Shown here: piece by piece, positions 7,283-14,416 of the stretch
How the letters are laid out: each line of letters begins with the position of its first letter
Position numbering within the stretch: position 1 is the first letter of the stretch
From: JAZKDW01 sp040387375
GTDB taxonomy: Bacteria; Pseudomonadota; Gammaproteobacteria; Burkholderiales; Burkholderiaceae_D
Assembly: GCA_040387375.1 (NCBI GenBank)
Contig: JAZKDW010000061.1
Span: 1 to 26,309, forward strand
Reading direction: 5' to 3'
Length of the DNA stretch: 26,309 nt
The notes under the pieces: model-generated
Database searches by the model: none
What the model was told of the DNA's origin: nothing
The model's input: only the letters and a program-made list of their open reading frames with translations
Translations under genes and position numbers: made by a program

Positions 7283-8278
7283 ATGCGCTTTCGCCATGCA
7301 CTGGTAGTCGGAAAATTTGCGCCGCTTCACGCGGGCCATCAATTTTTAATTGAAACCGCCCTGTCCGAGGCCGATCACGTGACGGTGTTGTGCTACTCAA
7401 ACCCGGACTTCGCCGAGATGCCGGATGCCGTGCGGGCCGCCTGGATAGGCGAGCTTTATCCTCGCGTCACGGTACGGATTCCGCTCTGCCCGCCATTAAA
7501 CTCTGAACGGGATGAGGTGCATTGGGAATACCTGAAGAATTGGCTGCGGGCGGAGCGCCTGGACATCGATACCGTCTTCTCCAGCGAAAGTTATGGCGCT
7601 CCGTTTGCACGGACTCTTGGCTCAGACGTCGGGCATCGGATGGTCGATAAAGCACGCACAAAAATCGCTGTCTCCGGAACCAGGATCCGCCAGGATATCC
7701 ACTCGCACAGGTCGTGGCTGGATCCACGGGTCTATCGCCATTTCGTCAAGCGCGTCGTGTTCATGGGCGCGGAGTCCAGCGGCAAGTCGACACTGGCCGA
7801 ACATGCGGCCCGGGACTTCGACACGGTCTTCGTTCCGGAAATAGGAAGGCTGGTGTGGGAAGCAAAAGCAGGCGCGCTGTCAGTCGGCGACTACCTTGAT
7901 ATCGCGCGAGCACATCGGACGGCGGAAGATGCCGCGATATTAAAAGCAAACCGCTATGTGTTCAGCGACACGAATGCAATCACGACCTTGCTGCTCGGAT
8001 TTTGTTACGGCCACATTCGGCAGGCGCCGGAAGAACTTGTCGAACTGGCCCGGCTATGCAAGACACGCTATTCCGACACTTTCATTTGCGAAGATGATTT
8101 CCCGTTCAGCCAGGATGGCTGGCGCGATGATGCCGCATGGAGATCGCGAATTCAGGGGATGATTCGTTATGATTTGCAGATGCGGGAAATTTCCTCTGTT
8201 TCCCTGTACGGTCCGGTTGAACAGCGGTTGCAGACGGTGCGGTCAGCGCTGCTGTTGGTCATTTCGCAAAATCAATAA
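7283..8278 (+). CDS. nadR: NadR-like NMN adenylyltransferase/NR kinase
   Basis: This is a bifunctional enzyme of NAD salvage: the C-terminal kinase phosphorylates nicotinamide riboside to NMN and the N-terminal domain joins NMN with ATP to give NAD. From the ATG at 7283 it has 331 residues. The N-terminal nucleotidyltransferase shows GKFAPLHAGH (HxGH at 16-19) and SGTRIR (131-136, the equivalent of ISSTxxR). The kinase shows a P-loop GAESSGKST (162-170) and an FSDTNAITT Walker-B-like strand (about 227-235). Unlike enteric NadR there is no N-terminal helix-turn-helix, so it should not be a repressor. An ATG at 7274 overlapping the pnuC stop is an alternative start, but it lies only 1 base from the GGAGG, whereas 7283 is 10 bases away. 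It is an operon partner of pnuC. Confidence 0.9.
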   Translation: MRFRHALVVGKFAPLHAGHQFLIETALSEADHVTVLCYSNPDFAEMPDAVRAAWIGELYPRVTVRIPLCPPLNSERDEVHWEYLKNWLRAERLDIDTVFSSESYGAPFARTLGSDVGHRMVDKARTKIAVSGTRIRQDIHSHRSWLDPRVYRHFVKRVVFMGAESSGKSTLAEHAARDFDTVFVPEIGRLVWEAKAGALSVGDYLDIARAHRTAEDAAILKANRYVFSDTNAITTLLLGFCYGHIRQAPEELVELARLCKTRYSDTFICEDDFPFSQDGWRDDAAWRSRIQGMIRYDLQMREISSVSLYGPVEQRLQTVRSALLLVISQNQ

Positions 8279-8330
8279 AATTCATTCGCAAGGTTCGCGG
8301 CACCGATGTTATAGAAGGTCCTAATTCGGC

Positions 8331-8427
8331 TAAGTACCCGGCCGGAATAAATTGGAAGATGGATGTGGTCCTGGCTGAGCCCGCCGAGGGCCGTAGATAC
8401 TCACAATTTATTTTGGACGGGTACTTA
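8331..8427. repeat. 97-bp inverted-repeat element (MITE-like)
   Basis: Both ends are 24-bp inverted repeats that match at 21 of 24 positions: TAAGTACCCG and an AATAAATTG tail at 8331-8354, mirrored at 8404-8427. The 49 bases inward from the right end, reverse-complemented, match 26240-26288 at 44 of 49 positions, so this is a dispersed element and not a local hairpin. No open reading frame fits inside. The termini begin and end with TA, which would suit a TA target duplication, although TA is also part of the repeat. It lies between nadR and the hipBA operators and could also fold into a long hairpin in RNA. Confidence 0.8.
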
Positions 8428-8468
8428 ATAGTTCGTAACGTTGATTCCGATCCAATGATCTCTCAATT

Positions 8469-8486
8469 TGTCCTATAAGATGGACA
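8469..8486. promoter_or_regulatory. Putative HipB operator O1
   Basis: TGTCC-N8-GGACA is a perfect 5+5 palindrome with the same half-site length and 8-base spacer as the E. coli HipB operators (TATCC-N8-GGATA). It is the outermost of four such sites before hipB. Confidence 0.7.
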
Positions 8487-8499
8487 AAAAATAAATAAC

Positions 8500-8517
8500 T
8501 GTTCATTTTGCCGGACA
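8500..8517. promoter_or_regulatory. Putative HipB operator O2
   Basis: TGTTC-N8-GGACA has one mismatch to the O1 palindrome. Its centre is 31 bases from O1, about three helical turns. Confidence 0.6.
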
Positions 8518-8540
8518 TTATTTTTTTCTCCAATATAAAA

Positions 8541-8558
8541 TGTCCGATATATTTGACA
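8541..8558. promoter_or_regulatory. Putative HipB operator O3
   Basis: TGTCC-N8-TGACA has one mismatch to O1 and its centre is 41 bases from O2, about four turns. Its right end coincides with a TTGACA (8553-8558) that could be the -35 box of hipBA, so binding here would block RNA polymerase. Confidence 0.6.
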
Positions 8559-8581
8559 AAAATAATTTTATTGTCCAATAT
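8553..8581 (+). promoter_or_regulatory. Candidate hipBA promoter
   Basis: A consensus -35 (TTGACA, 8553-8558) is followed after 17 bases by a poor -10 (CAATAT, 8576-8581). Transcription would begin at or next to the hipB ATG and give a leaderless message, which agrees with the absence of a ribosome site. An alternative is TATAAA at 8534-8539, with CGGACA 16 bases upstream of it. Confidence 0.4.
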
Positions 8582-8589
8582 CACAGACA
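8572..8589. promoter_or_regulatory. Putative HipB operator O4
   Basis: TGTCC-N8-AGACA has one mismatch to O1 and its centre is 31 bases from O3. It covers the candidate -10 box and ends on the first base of the hipB ATG, as expected for autorepression. Confidence 0.6.
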
Positions 8590-8972
8590 TGAAAAACTCA
8601 TCCCCACGTCCCTTTCCTGCCATCGAAAAGCAGATGACGACACTTGGCCAGCGCCTGCGCGAAGCCCGGCTGCGCCGCGGCATCAGCACACTCTTGTTCG
8701 CCGAACGCATGAATGTGTCGCGCGATACGCTCAATCGCCTCGAGAAGGGCGACTCCAGCATCGCCATGGGCACGTATGTGCGGGCGCTGCGCGTCTTGGG
8801 CCTGGAAAAGGATCTCGACAAATTGGCACAGGACGATGAGCTTGGCCGCAAACTGCAGGATCTGAAACTTCCGCTTGCCAGAAAGCCGAGAGGCGCTTCG
8901 GTGCGCACGCGGCAAGCTCGCACCAGCAATGAAAGCAACACCGAAAACCATGGCAACGAAAAAGCCGACTAA
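8589..8972 (+). CDS. hipB: HipB-like antitoxin and repressor
   Basis: The product is a 127-residue Xre/Cro-type DNA-binding protein, the antitoxin partner of the HipA kinase encoded next. The helix-turn-helix runs over about residues 18-72 (LGQRLREARLRRGIS, then AERMNVSRDTLNRLEKGDSS, then TYVRALRVLGL), followed by DDELGRKLQDLKL, an ending typical of HipB homologues next to HipA. The C-terminal 30 residues are basic and low-complexity. I chose the ATG at 8589; an internal ATG at 8634 also lacks a ribosome site, and relatives of this type carry the short N-terminal extension. Four palindromic sites lie immediately upstream and reach the start codon, so autoregulation is likely. The reading frame overlaps hipA by 23 bases. 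Confidence 0.9.
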   Translation: MKNSSPRPFPAIEKQMTTLGQRLREARLRRGISTLLFAERMNVSRDTLNRLEKGDSSIAMGTYVRALRVLGLEKDLDKLAQDDELGRKLQDLKLPLARKPRGASVRTRQARTSNESNTENHGNEKAD

Positions 8973-10218
8973 GGACACACGTGACGTCCATGACGTCTTT
9001 CTCTGGGCCGACCTGGGCGTGGAGATGCGCGTCGGCACCATGTACAGAGAAACCGCGCGTCTGGACTTGCCCGCAAGCTTTGCCTACGACACCGACTGGC
9101 TCAAGAGCGGAAACTGCTTCATGCTCGATCCCCGCCTGGCGCTGTGGGCAGGCGAACAACACCCTGAAGTTGACATGCCGGCTTTCGGCGTGTTCATGGA
9201 TTCCGCGCCAGATCGGTGGGGGCGAGTCTTGCTCGAACGCCGCGAAGCCGCACTGGCCGAGCGGGAAGGGCGCAAGATGCGCCAGCTCCACGAAGTGGAT
9301 TTTCTACTGGGGGTGCATGACCTGACGCGCATGGGTGCGCTGCGTTTCAGAAAGGGCACTGACGGCCCCTTTCTGGACAATCATCCGCACGCGGCACCGC
9401 CCGTCACAAGTCTGGGCGAGCTTGCACACATCAGCCGCCGCATCGAAGAACCCGGCGTCGAGAAATTGCCCGAGTATGAAAAATGGCTGGCCATGCTGAT
9501 CGCGCCCGGCAGTTCACTGGGCGGCGCACGGCCGAAGGCGAACTTCACCGACACCGATGGCGGACTGTGGTTCGCGAAGTTCCCGGCCAGCGATGACCGC
9601 TACGATGTAGGGGCATGGGAATTCGTGGCCCATACTCTTGCGGCCAGAGCGGGCATCGATGTTCCTCAGGCACGCCTTGCACAGCTGGGTGAGCGCCATC
9701 ACACATTTTGCGTCAAGCGTTTTGACCGCGCCGGCACACGCCGCAAGATGTTTGCTTCCGCGATGACGCTGCTGGAAAGAAGGGATGGCCAGCCTGGCGG
9801 CAGCTACCTGGACTTGGTCGGGTTCCTCGAAGACCAGGGCGCACAGCACCATATCAATGCCGATCTCGAGCAGTTGTTCAGGCGCGCCGTATTTAACGTA
9901 CTGATTGGCAACCGGGATGATCACCTGCGCAATCACGGCTTCATCAGAGAACTCACCGGTTGGCGTCTTTCCCCCGCCTACGACGTGAATCCCAACCCAG
10001 GCAAGGCGAGCCACGCGCTGACCCTGGATGGCCACAACGCCGAGCCCAGCCTGGAGGTTGTAGTCAGCAGTGCAGACATGTACCGACTGGGCGCAGCGCG
10101 TGTCACGGCTATCGTCAATGAGGTGCGTTATGCCTTGACGAGCTGGCGCGATGAGGCACGATCTCACGATTTGTCGCGCCTGGAAATTCAACGGATGGAA
10201 GCAGTGATTCAAGCGTAG
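8950..10218 (+). CDS. hipA: HipA-like serine/threonine kinase toxin
   Basis: The product is a HipA-family kinase (422 residues from the ATG at 8950). In E. coli HipA phosphorylates glutamyl-tRNA synthetase and triggers persistence; the target here is unknown. The order of parts fits: an N-terminal HipA domain (about 15-140), a glycine- and serine-rich loop GSSLGGARPKA (187-197, the region that carries the autophosphorylated Ser in E. coli HipA), an ATP-binding Lys in WFAKFP (Lys210), the catalytic NRDDHLRNHGF (Asp323, Asn328), and the metal-binding Asp of SPAYD (Asp345). All key residues are present, so it should be active. An in-frame ATG at 8929 is an alternative start. The gene overlaps hipB and is likely translated by coupling, since no good ribosome site is visible. 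Confidence 0.93.
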   Translation: MATKKPTKDTRDVHDVFLWADLGVEMRVGTMYRETARLDLPASFAYDTDWLKSGNCFMLDPRLALWAGEQHPEVDMPAFGVFMDSAPDRWGRVLLERREAALAEREGRKMRQLHEVDFLLGVHDLTRMGALRFRKGTDGPFLDNHPHAAPPVTSLGELAHISRRIEEPGVEKLPEYEKWLAMLIAPGSSLGGARPKANFTDTDGGLWFAKFPASDDRYDVGAWEFVAHTLAARAGIDVPQARLAQLGERHHTFCVKRFDRAGTRRKMFASAMTLLERRDGQPGGSYLDLVGFLEDQGAQHHINADLEQLFRRAVFNVLIGNRDDHLRNHGFIRELTGWRLSPAYDVNPNPGKASHALTLDGHNAEPSLEVVVSSADMYRLGAARVTAIVNEVRYALTSWRDEARSHDLSRLEIQRMEAVIQA

Positions 10219-10344
10219 GCAAAGCGCTTTGTGCAGCGGGGCCAAATCTCGCCTTTTGCCGATTTCAGCTTTGCCCTCTTGTCGAAAATGCTTACACCCC
10301 ATGTATGAATCCCATTAACATTTCCTTCAGGCATTTGATTTCTC

Positions 10345-10707
10345 ATGTTGGAATCGGTGTCATGCGACAGTGGTGTCATCAAGGCCGTGGAGGCAAAACG
10401 CAAGACCCGATCCAAACGCTGTGTGCTGTGCGTGGTGATGACGGAAGAACTCCCCGAGTTCAGCCAAGGGCACGGCAATGACCCAGCACGCAGGCGCCGG
10501 AATGCGGAGCCCGGAGATCAGTGCTGCCATTATGTTTTACATTGGGAAGCAGCGTTGTATGCCGGCGTGGCGCCGCCGGTTGTTTCCGAAAGTACCAACT
10601 TCAGTGCGCTGGATTTTATCGATGCCGGGGTCTTGCCATACTTCGATCACAGGGATCCGGGCCTCGGGCAAGAGCCCACCCGCTCCGCGTCCCGGATCAA
10701 GGCGTAG
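10345..10707 (+). CDS. Diverged DUF2237-like protein
   Basis: The 120-codon frame is a distant homologue of the DUF2237 protein encoded at 15025-15426. The alignable landmarks are VMTEELPEFSQGHGND (31-46) against VTDEFLAFSKSRGND, then PGD (56-58) against AGD, LHWEAALYAGVAPPVV (65-80) against LRWKEAFGAGVAPVVV, and ALDFID near the end. The N-terminal part is shortened, and the CC pair that follows the FFRDG of the intact gene is missing (AVEAKRK here). The central STPIPQYRFPGL segment is replaced by an arginine run. No clear ribosome site precedes the ATG. It may be a decayed copy or a fast-evolving paralogue. Its 3' end overlaps the convergent gene at 10697 by 11 bases. The function of DUF2237 proteins is unknown. 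Confidence 0.6.
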   Translation: MLESVSCDSGVIKAVEAKRKTRSKRCVLCVVMTEELPEFSQGHGNDPARRRRNAEPGDQCCHYVLHWEAALYAGVAPPVVSESTNFSALDFIDAGVLPYFDHRDPGLGQEPTRSASRIKA

Positions 10708-11080
10708 CGACATGCCAGACCTTGTTGATCCCGTCGCCGGTCTTGTCCCCCGGCTTCTGATCCTTGGACCATTGATATAGCGGCTTGCCTTTGTACGCCC
10801 ACTGTTTGCTTCCGTCATCACGATTGACGATGCTGTAATCGCCCTGCGCGCTTGCACCTTCGATCACGATCAGCGGCACCCAGTTCGTCGCGCACGGACC
10901 GTTGCAGACACTTTTGCCACTGTTTGGCGGGTCGCGATCATTGACATACAGCGTCATTCCCGCCGTATCGGTCAGCGTGCCGTCCGCCACTTTGGTCGGC
11001 GCCTGCGCCCACGCCAGCAATGCCCAGGTTGCCAATAATACGCCGGGCAGGTTTTTCAAAAGGGATAGGAAAATTTTCAA
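10697..11080 (-). CDS. Secreted COG4315-type repeat protein
   Basis: The product is a 127-residue exported protein of the group often annotated 'secreted repeat of unknown function' (COG4315, Pfam Lipoprotein_15 type). Two copies of the repeat are visible: GMTLYVNDRDPPNSGKSVCNGPCATNWVPL and, more diverged, KQWAYKGKPLYQWSKDQKPGD with KVWHV at the end. I chose a TTG start at 11080: an AGGA lies 6 bases before it, and it opens a clear signal peptide (LKIFLSLLKNLPGVLLATWA, then LLAWA-Q). A TTG at 11122 in the same frame would only add residues in front of the signal. There is no lipobox Cys, so the protein should be periplasmic or secreted rather than a lipoprotein. It is single-gene and convergent with the DUF2237-like gene. 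The role is unknown. Confidence 0.85.
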   Translation of the reverse strand: MKIFLSLLKNLPGVLLATWALLAWAQAPTKVADGTLTDTAGMTLYVNDRDPPNSGKSVCNGPCATNWVPLIVIEGASAQGDYSIVNRDDGSKQWAYKGKPLYQWSKDQKPGDKTGDGINKVWHVATP

Positions 11081-11397
11081 GATATCCTCACTCGTCTGAT
11101 TGAACAACGCGGTCCGCGGCAACCAACCGCACTCCGCACATTCGATACGCAGGATTTGTTCCAGCCGAAAAGTTGGCGCGAGTCACATTGGCGAATGCGC
11201 GAACTCGTTCCAGGAAAATTCGGATTGGTCTCTTCGAAGAGGCATGATAAGCCTCTCATGCATGCCTTGCGTCCTTGCCTGATCGCATCCTGCTGCATTG
11301 CGGACAGGAAAAAATATGAGGGGAGACCTCAAAGTCTGACCCTATTACCTCATTTTGCCAATGTATCGCGAGACTGACCCTACATACTGCAATGCAG
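11081..11397. other. Gene-free stretch with repeat remnants
   Basis: These 317 bases have no supportable gene. At 11334-11347 and 11372-11385 lie two related copies of a GNCTGACCCTA sequence, and 11318-11330 is a short hairpin (GAGG, loop, CCTC). Together they look like the debris of a REP-type or transposon-end sequence. The rest must contain the promoter of the minus-strand gene that begins at 11080, but no convincing boxes are seen. Confidence 0.45.
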
Positions 11398-12306
11398 TCA
11401 TCGCAACGCGGCCCTCTTCGCTTTGGCGAAAGTACGCAAGGTTTTTATTACCAAGGCTTCCATGGCCTCGGCCGCCGGCAATAGCGTGCGGCCGGGGCGC
11501 TTGATCACGCCGATCTGACGCGTGATCCTGGGTCCGATGAGCGGCACGAAGACCAGGCCGGAACGCCGGCCCGGACTTGCCAACATGGGCAAGAAGGTAA
11601 TGCCCAGGCCGCTCCTGACGCATGCGTTGAGCGCGGCGCGGTTGGTAATATGGAAGGCCGGCTCGTCGAGCCATTCTCCCGGGCCGGCCCCCTGCAGAAG
11701 CGATAAAGTCGCATTGCCGATATGGCGTTCATTGCGCATCTGGTCCCACCTCAGCGATTTGCAGAGCTTCGCGAAAGGATGGTCCTGCGCGCAGATGACG
11801 CCGAAAGAATCTTCGACGATCGACTGGTAAAGCAGCCCATCCTTGGCATCCATGAACCCCGAGATACCCAAGTCCGCATCTCCTGAAGCAACCAGTCCTG
11901 CGACGACTTGCGACGGCTCGTCGATCGCAAGCACGCGCACGTCCGGATGGCTTTTCGAAAATTCTTTGAGCATCAACGGCAGCCATTCTTCGGCCAGCGA
12001 AGGCGCCACTGCCAACCGGATCGAGCCGCGCTCGGACTGCGCTAGTTGACGCGCATCCTGCCAGGCGCGGTCATGTACGCGCAGCAATTCCTGGAAGATT
12101 GGCAATAGCGCATGCGCAAGCGGGGTTAGCGTCGCGTTCCGTCCCTTTTCAAACAAGGCCGCGCCGATCTGCTTTTCCAGGTCGTGCATCGCAATCGAGA
12201 CTGCTGATTGCGATCGAAAAGTGCCGTTTGCGGCGGAACGGAAGCTTCCATTGGCCGCGATAAGGAGAAACTGGCGAATCTGCTGGATACGGAACGGACC
12301 GTTCAT
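11398..12306 (-). CDS. LysR-type regulator
   Basis: The product is a 302-residue LysR-family transcriptional regulator. The N-terminal winged helix-turn-helix is at about residues 8-60 (QQIRQFLLIAANGSFRSAA, then SQSAVSIAMHDLEKQIGAALFEKG), followed by the linker helix and a substrate-binding-like effector domain from about residue 92 (GSIRLAVAPSLAEEWLP) to GLGITFLPML. The recognition helix region contains a near-duplicate, AANGSFRSAANGTFRS, but the spacing is that of a normal LysR, so it is not an insertion. It is divergent from a tctC-hydrolase operon with a 220-base gap and is the likely regulator of that operon. The ligand is unknown but probably is, or resembles, the compound bound by the adjacent TctC protein. 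The ATG is preceded by GGGA. Confidence 0.9.
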   Translation of the reverse strand: MNGPFRIQQIRQFLLIAANGSFRSAANGTFRSQSAVSIAMHDLEKQIGAALFEKGRNATLTPLAHALLPIFQELLRVHDRAWQDARQLAQSERGSIRLAVAPSLAEEWLPLMLKEFSKSHPDVRVLAIDEPSQVVAGLVASGDADLGISGFMDAKDGLLYQSIVEDSFGVICAQDHPFAKLCKSLRWDQMRNERHIGNATLSLLQGAGPGEWLDEPAFHITNRAALNACVRSGLGITFLPMLASPGRRSGLVFVPLIGPRITRQIGVIKRPGRTLLPAAEAMEALVIKTLRTFAKAKRAALR

Positions 12307-12340
12307 GTTTTCCCATCTTTAAAATTTTCAAATTTAATAT

Positions 12341-12351
12341 GAATAATATTC
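12341..12351. promoter_or_regulatory. Candidate LysR operator in divergent gap
   Basis: GAATAATATTC is a perfect 5-1-5 palindrome in an AT-rich part of the 220-base gap between the LysR gene and tctC. It lies 35 bases before the LysR start, a usual place for an autoregulatory site. The evidence is position and symmetry only. Confidence 0.35.
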
Positions 12352-12526
12352 GATTTACAAAAGATTTATGCCATGCAAATATTCACCTCGCTACATCGCG
12401 GATACTGGATTACGCATTTGCAGCGCATGGAGGATTCAAAGGGACAAGGGGCCGCACGGCGCAGGAATTATGTTTCAGCCGACATACGGCAAATTTAACG
12501 GCATGACATAAACAGGAAAAAAATTC

Positions 12527-13483
12527 ATGAATCGTCGAAACGTTCTTAAAGCCGGCGCTAGCAGCGTTCTGGCGGTTTGGCTGGGCCAAGCAAAAGCCCA
12601 AGGCGCCGACCCATTGCGACTTGTTATTCCCTTTCCTCCGGGCGGCGGCACGGACGTGCTCGGGCGCGCTATCGCACAGCGGCTCGAAGCCGTGCTCAAG
12701 CGCCCGGTGATCGTCGATAATCGGCCTGGAGCGGGCGGAATCATAGGCACCGAACACGTTGCGCAATCGGCCAAGGATGGCCGTACGCTATTGTTCGCGG
12801 GCGTCGTGCCAATGCCCAAACTCTACACGGTCCCGGAATCGATCAATGGTATTGCTCCGGTCACCACCATCGCGCGCTCCCCATACCTGCTGGTCGTTCA
12901 CCCTAGCGTGCGGGCCAACACGCTGGCGGAGCTGATCGTGTTGGCGAAGGCAAAGCCGGGGGAGCTCAATTTCGGCACGCCGGGCAACGCGACACCGCAA
13001 CATCTGACCATAGAAATGTTGAATGTCGCCGCCGGCATTCAACTCGTTTCCGTGCCCTACAAAGGCGCAGGCCCGATGATCGCCGATCTGGTCGGCGGCC
13101 AGACCCAAGCCACCATCGCCACTGTTTCCTCCGTCGAGGCCTTCGTTCGCAATGGACGGCTTCGCGCGCTGGCAGTGACCGGGGCGTCGCGCTGGGACAA
13201 AATGCCATCCATTCCCACGGTGGCGGAAAGCGGCTTTCCTGATTTTCGCGCTGACATCGGATTTGCGACGTTCGTGGCTGCGGGCACGCCGCGCAATATT
13301 GTCATGGCATTGAATGCCGCTCTTCATGAGACGCTGGCGCAGAAGGAAGTGCGCGACAAACTGGCTGAACAGGGCTACACGCCCGCTGGCGGCACGCCTG
13401 AAGAATTGGGCGCTGCGCTACGCCGTGAAATCGAAAACGTGCGCGCATTGGTCACTTCCGGAAGGGTAAAAATCGAACTATGA
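12527..13483 (+). CDS. TctC/Bug-family periplasmic binding protein
   Basis: The product is a 318-residue solute-binding protein of the tripartite tricarboxylate transporter (Bug/TctC) family, which is greatly expanded in Burkholderiales. These proteins bind carboxylates, amides or aromatics in the periplasm. Family signatures are clear: the start of the mature chain LRLVIPFPPGGGTDVLGR, then RPVIVDNRPGAGGIIGTEHVA, TPGNATPQHL and VPYKGAGPMIADLVGGQ. The leader MNRRNVLKAG carries a twin-arginine-like RRNVLK, so Tat export is possible. AGGA precedes the ATG. No TctA or TctB membrane gene is present, so it is an orphan that may serve another transporter or act as a sensor. It overlaps the downstream hydrolase by 4 bases and is divergent from a LysR gene. 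Confidence 0.94.
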   Translation: MNRRNVLKAGASSVLAVWLGQAKAQGADPLRLVIPFPPGGGTDVLGRAIAQRLEAVLKRPVIVDNRPGAGGIIGTEHVAQSAKDGRTLLFAGVVPMPKLYTVPESINGIAPVTTIARSPYLLVVHPSVRANTLAELIVLAKAKPGELNFGTPGNATPQHLTIEMLNVAAGIQLVSVPYKGAGPMIADLVGGQTQATIATVSSVEAFVRNGRLRALAVTGASRWDKMPSIPTVAESGFPDFRADIGFATFVAAGTPRNIVMALNAALHETLAQKEVRDKLAEQGYTPAGGTPEELGAALRREIENVRALVTSGRVKIEL

Positions 13484-14355
13484 CCAAGGACGCTGCATTT
13501 TACGAGCTGCAATTTCGCAATCGTCCCGCGGTACCGGATCATCCGCGGATCTTGGCGCGCTGGGCCTCGGAGTCGGAAAAGGCGCGTCGCGAGCTGCGCT
13601 GCTTTTTGGATGTGCCGTATGGCGCGCATCCGATGCAGAAGCTGGATATCTACGCGGCCCGCGGCGAGTGCCGCGCGGTATTGATGTTCATCCATGGCGG
13701 ATACTGGCGAGGAATGGACAAGAATGAGCATGGCTTCGTCGCCAGCGCGCTCGCGGATCAGGGCGTGACGGTCGTGACGCCCAATTATGCACTATGTCCC
13801 GAGGTCAGCATTGCCGAGATCGTGCGTCAGATACAGGGGGCGTCGGCGTGGCTGTACCGGCATGGCGACGGCTTCGGCGTGCCGCCCGACCGGCTTTACG
13901 TAGCCGGACATTCGGCCGGCGGGCACCTCGCCGCAATGATGATGGCGACATCGTGGCCTCAGGTCGGACCGGACTTGCCTGCCAAACTGTTTCAAGGCGG
14001 CTTGGCGATCAGCGGCTTGTACGACTTGCGCGAGATGATTAATGTGGCTTCGATCAATTGCGACCTTAAACTGGACATCGAGTCGGCAACGGCGGTCAGC
14101 CCGATCTTCATGCAGGCCGCGACCGATGCGCCGCTCTACCTTGCGGTAGGCAGTGATGAACTGCCCCCTTTCCAAAGGCAACATGCCGACTTCGGCAGGC
14201 ACTGGGAAAATGTACTAGCCGAGTCCGCGCGCTGCGACGGGGAAAATCACTATTCGATTCTCCTGCAGCTTATCGATAAAAAATCGGAGTTGCGTGGATT
14301 GATGCAACGAATGATGCGGCCATGGCCTGCACCGCATGGACTTGTCAGGAAATAA
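13480..14355 (+). CDS. Alpha/beta hydrolase, formamidase/esterase type
   Basis: The product is a 291-residue alpha/beta hydrolase. The oxyanion motif HGGYW (72-76) is the one found in kynurenine-formamidase-like and hormone-sensitive-lipase-like enzymes. The nucleophile is Ser145 in GHSAGG (143-148), with Asp226 (GSDE) and His257 (ENHYS) completing the triad. The length fits bacterial arylformamidase-like enzymes (about 250-300). It starts within the tctC stop (ATGA, 13480-13483), so the two are translated together. This suggests that the hydrolase acts on the compound bound by TctC, for example an amide or ester. The exact substrate cannot be read from the sequence. There is no signal peptide, so it is cytoplasmic. 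Confidence 0.9.
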   Translation: MTKDAAFYELQFRNRPAVPDHPRILARWASESEKARRELRCFLDVPYGAHPMQKLDIYAARGECRAVLMFIHGGYWRGMDKNEHGFVASALADQGVTVVTPNYALCPEVSIAEIVRQIQGASAWLYRHGDGFGVPPDRLYVAGHSAGGHLAAMMMATSWPQVGPDLPAKLFQGGLAISGLYDLREMINVASINCDLKLDIESATAVSPIFMQAATDAPLYLAVGSDELPPFQRQHADFGRHWENVLAESARCDGENHYSILLQLIDKKSELRGLMQRMMRPWPAPHGLVRK

Positions 14356-14416
14356 GATAGCGCATTCTGCCGTATAGGTGCACCATAGGAGCTGGTCGTT
14401 GTAGAAGGAGTTGGTC

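Noticed and set aside
10220..10231. CAAAGCGCTTTG palindrome after hipA as a terminator.
   Set aside because: It has no loop and no T-run, so it is not a convincing terminator.
9514..10302. 262-codon frame antisense to hipA.
   Set aside because: The composition is that of a shadow frame and it runs over the conserved kinase motifs of hipA on the other strand.
12149..12235. AANGSFRSAANGTFRS duplication in the LysR helix-turn-helix as an insertion.
   Set aside because: Spacing between the first helix and SQSAVS is the same as in ordinary LysR proteins, so the likeness is coincidental.
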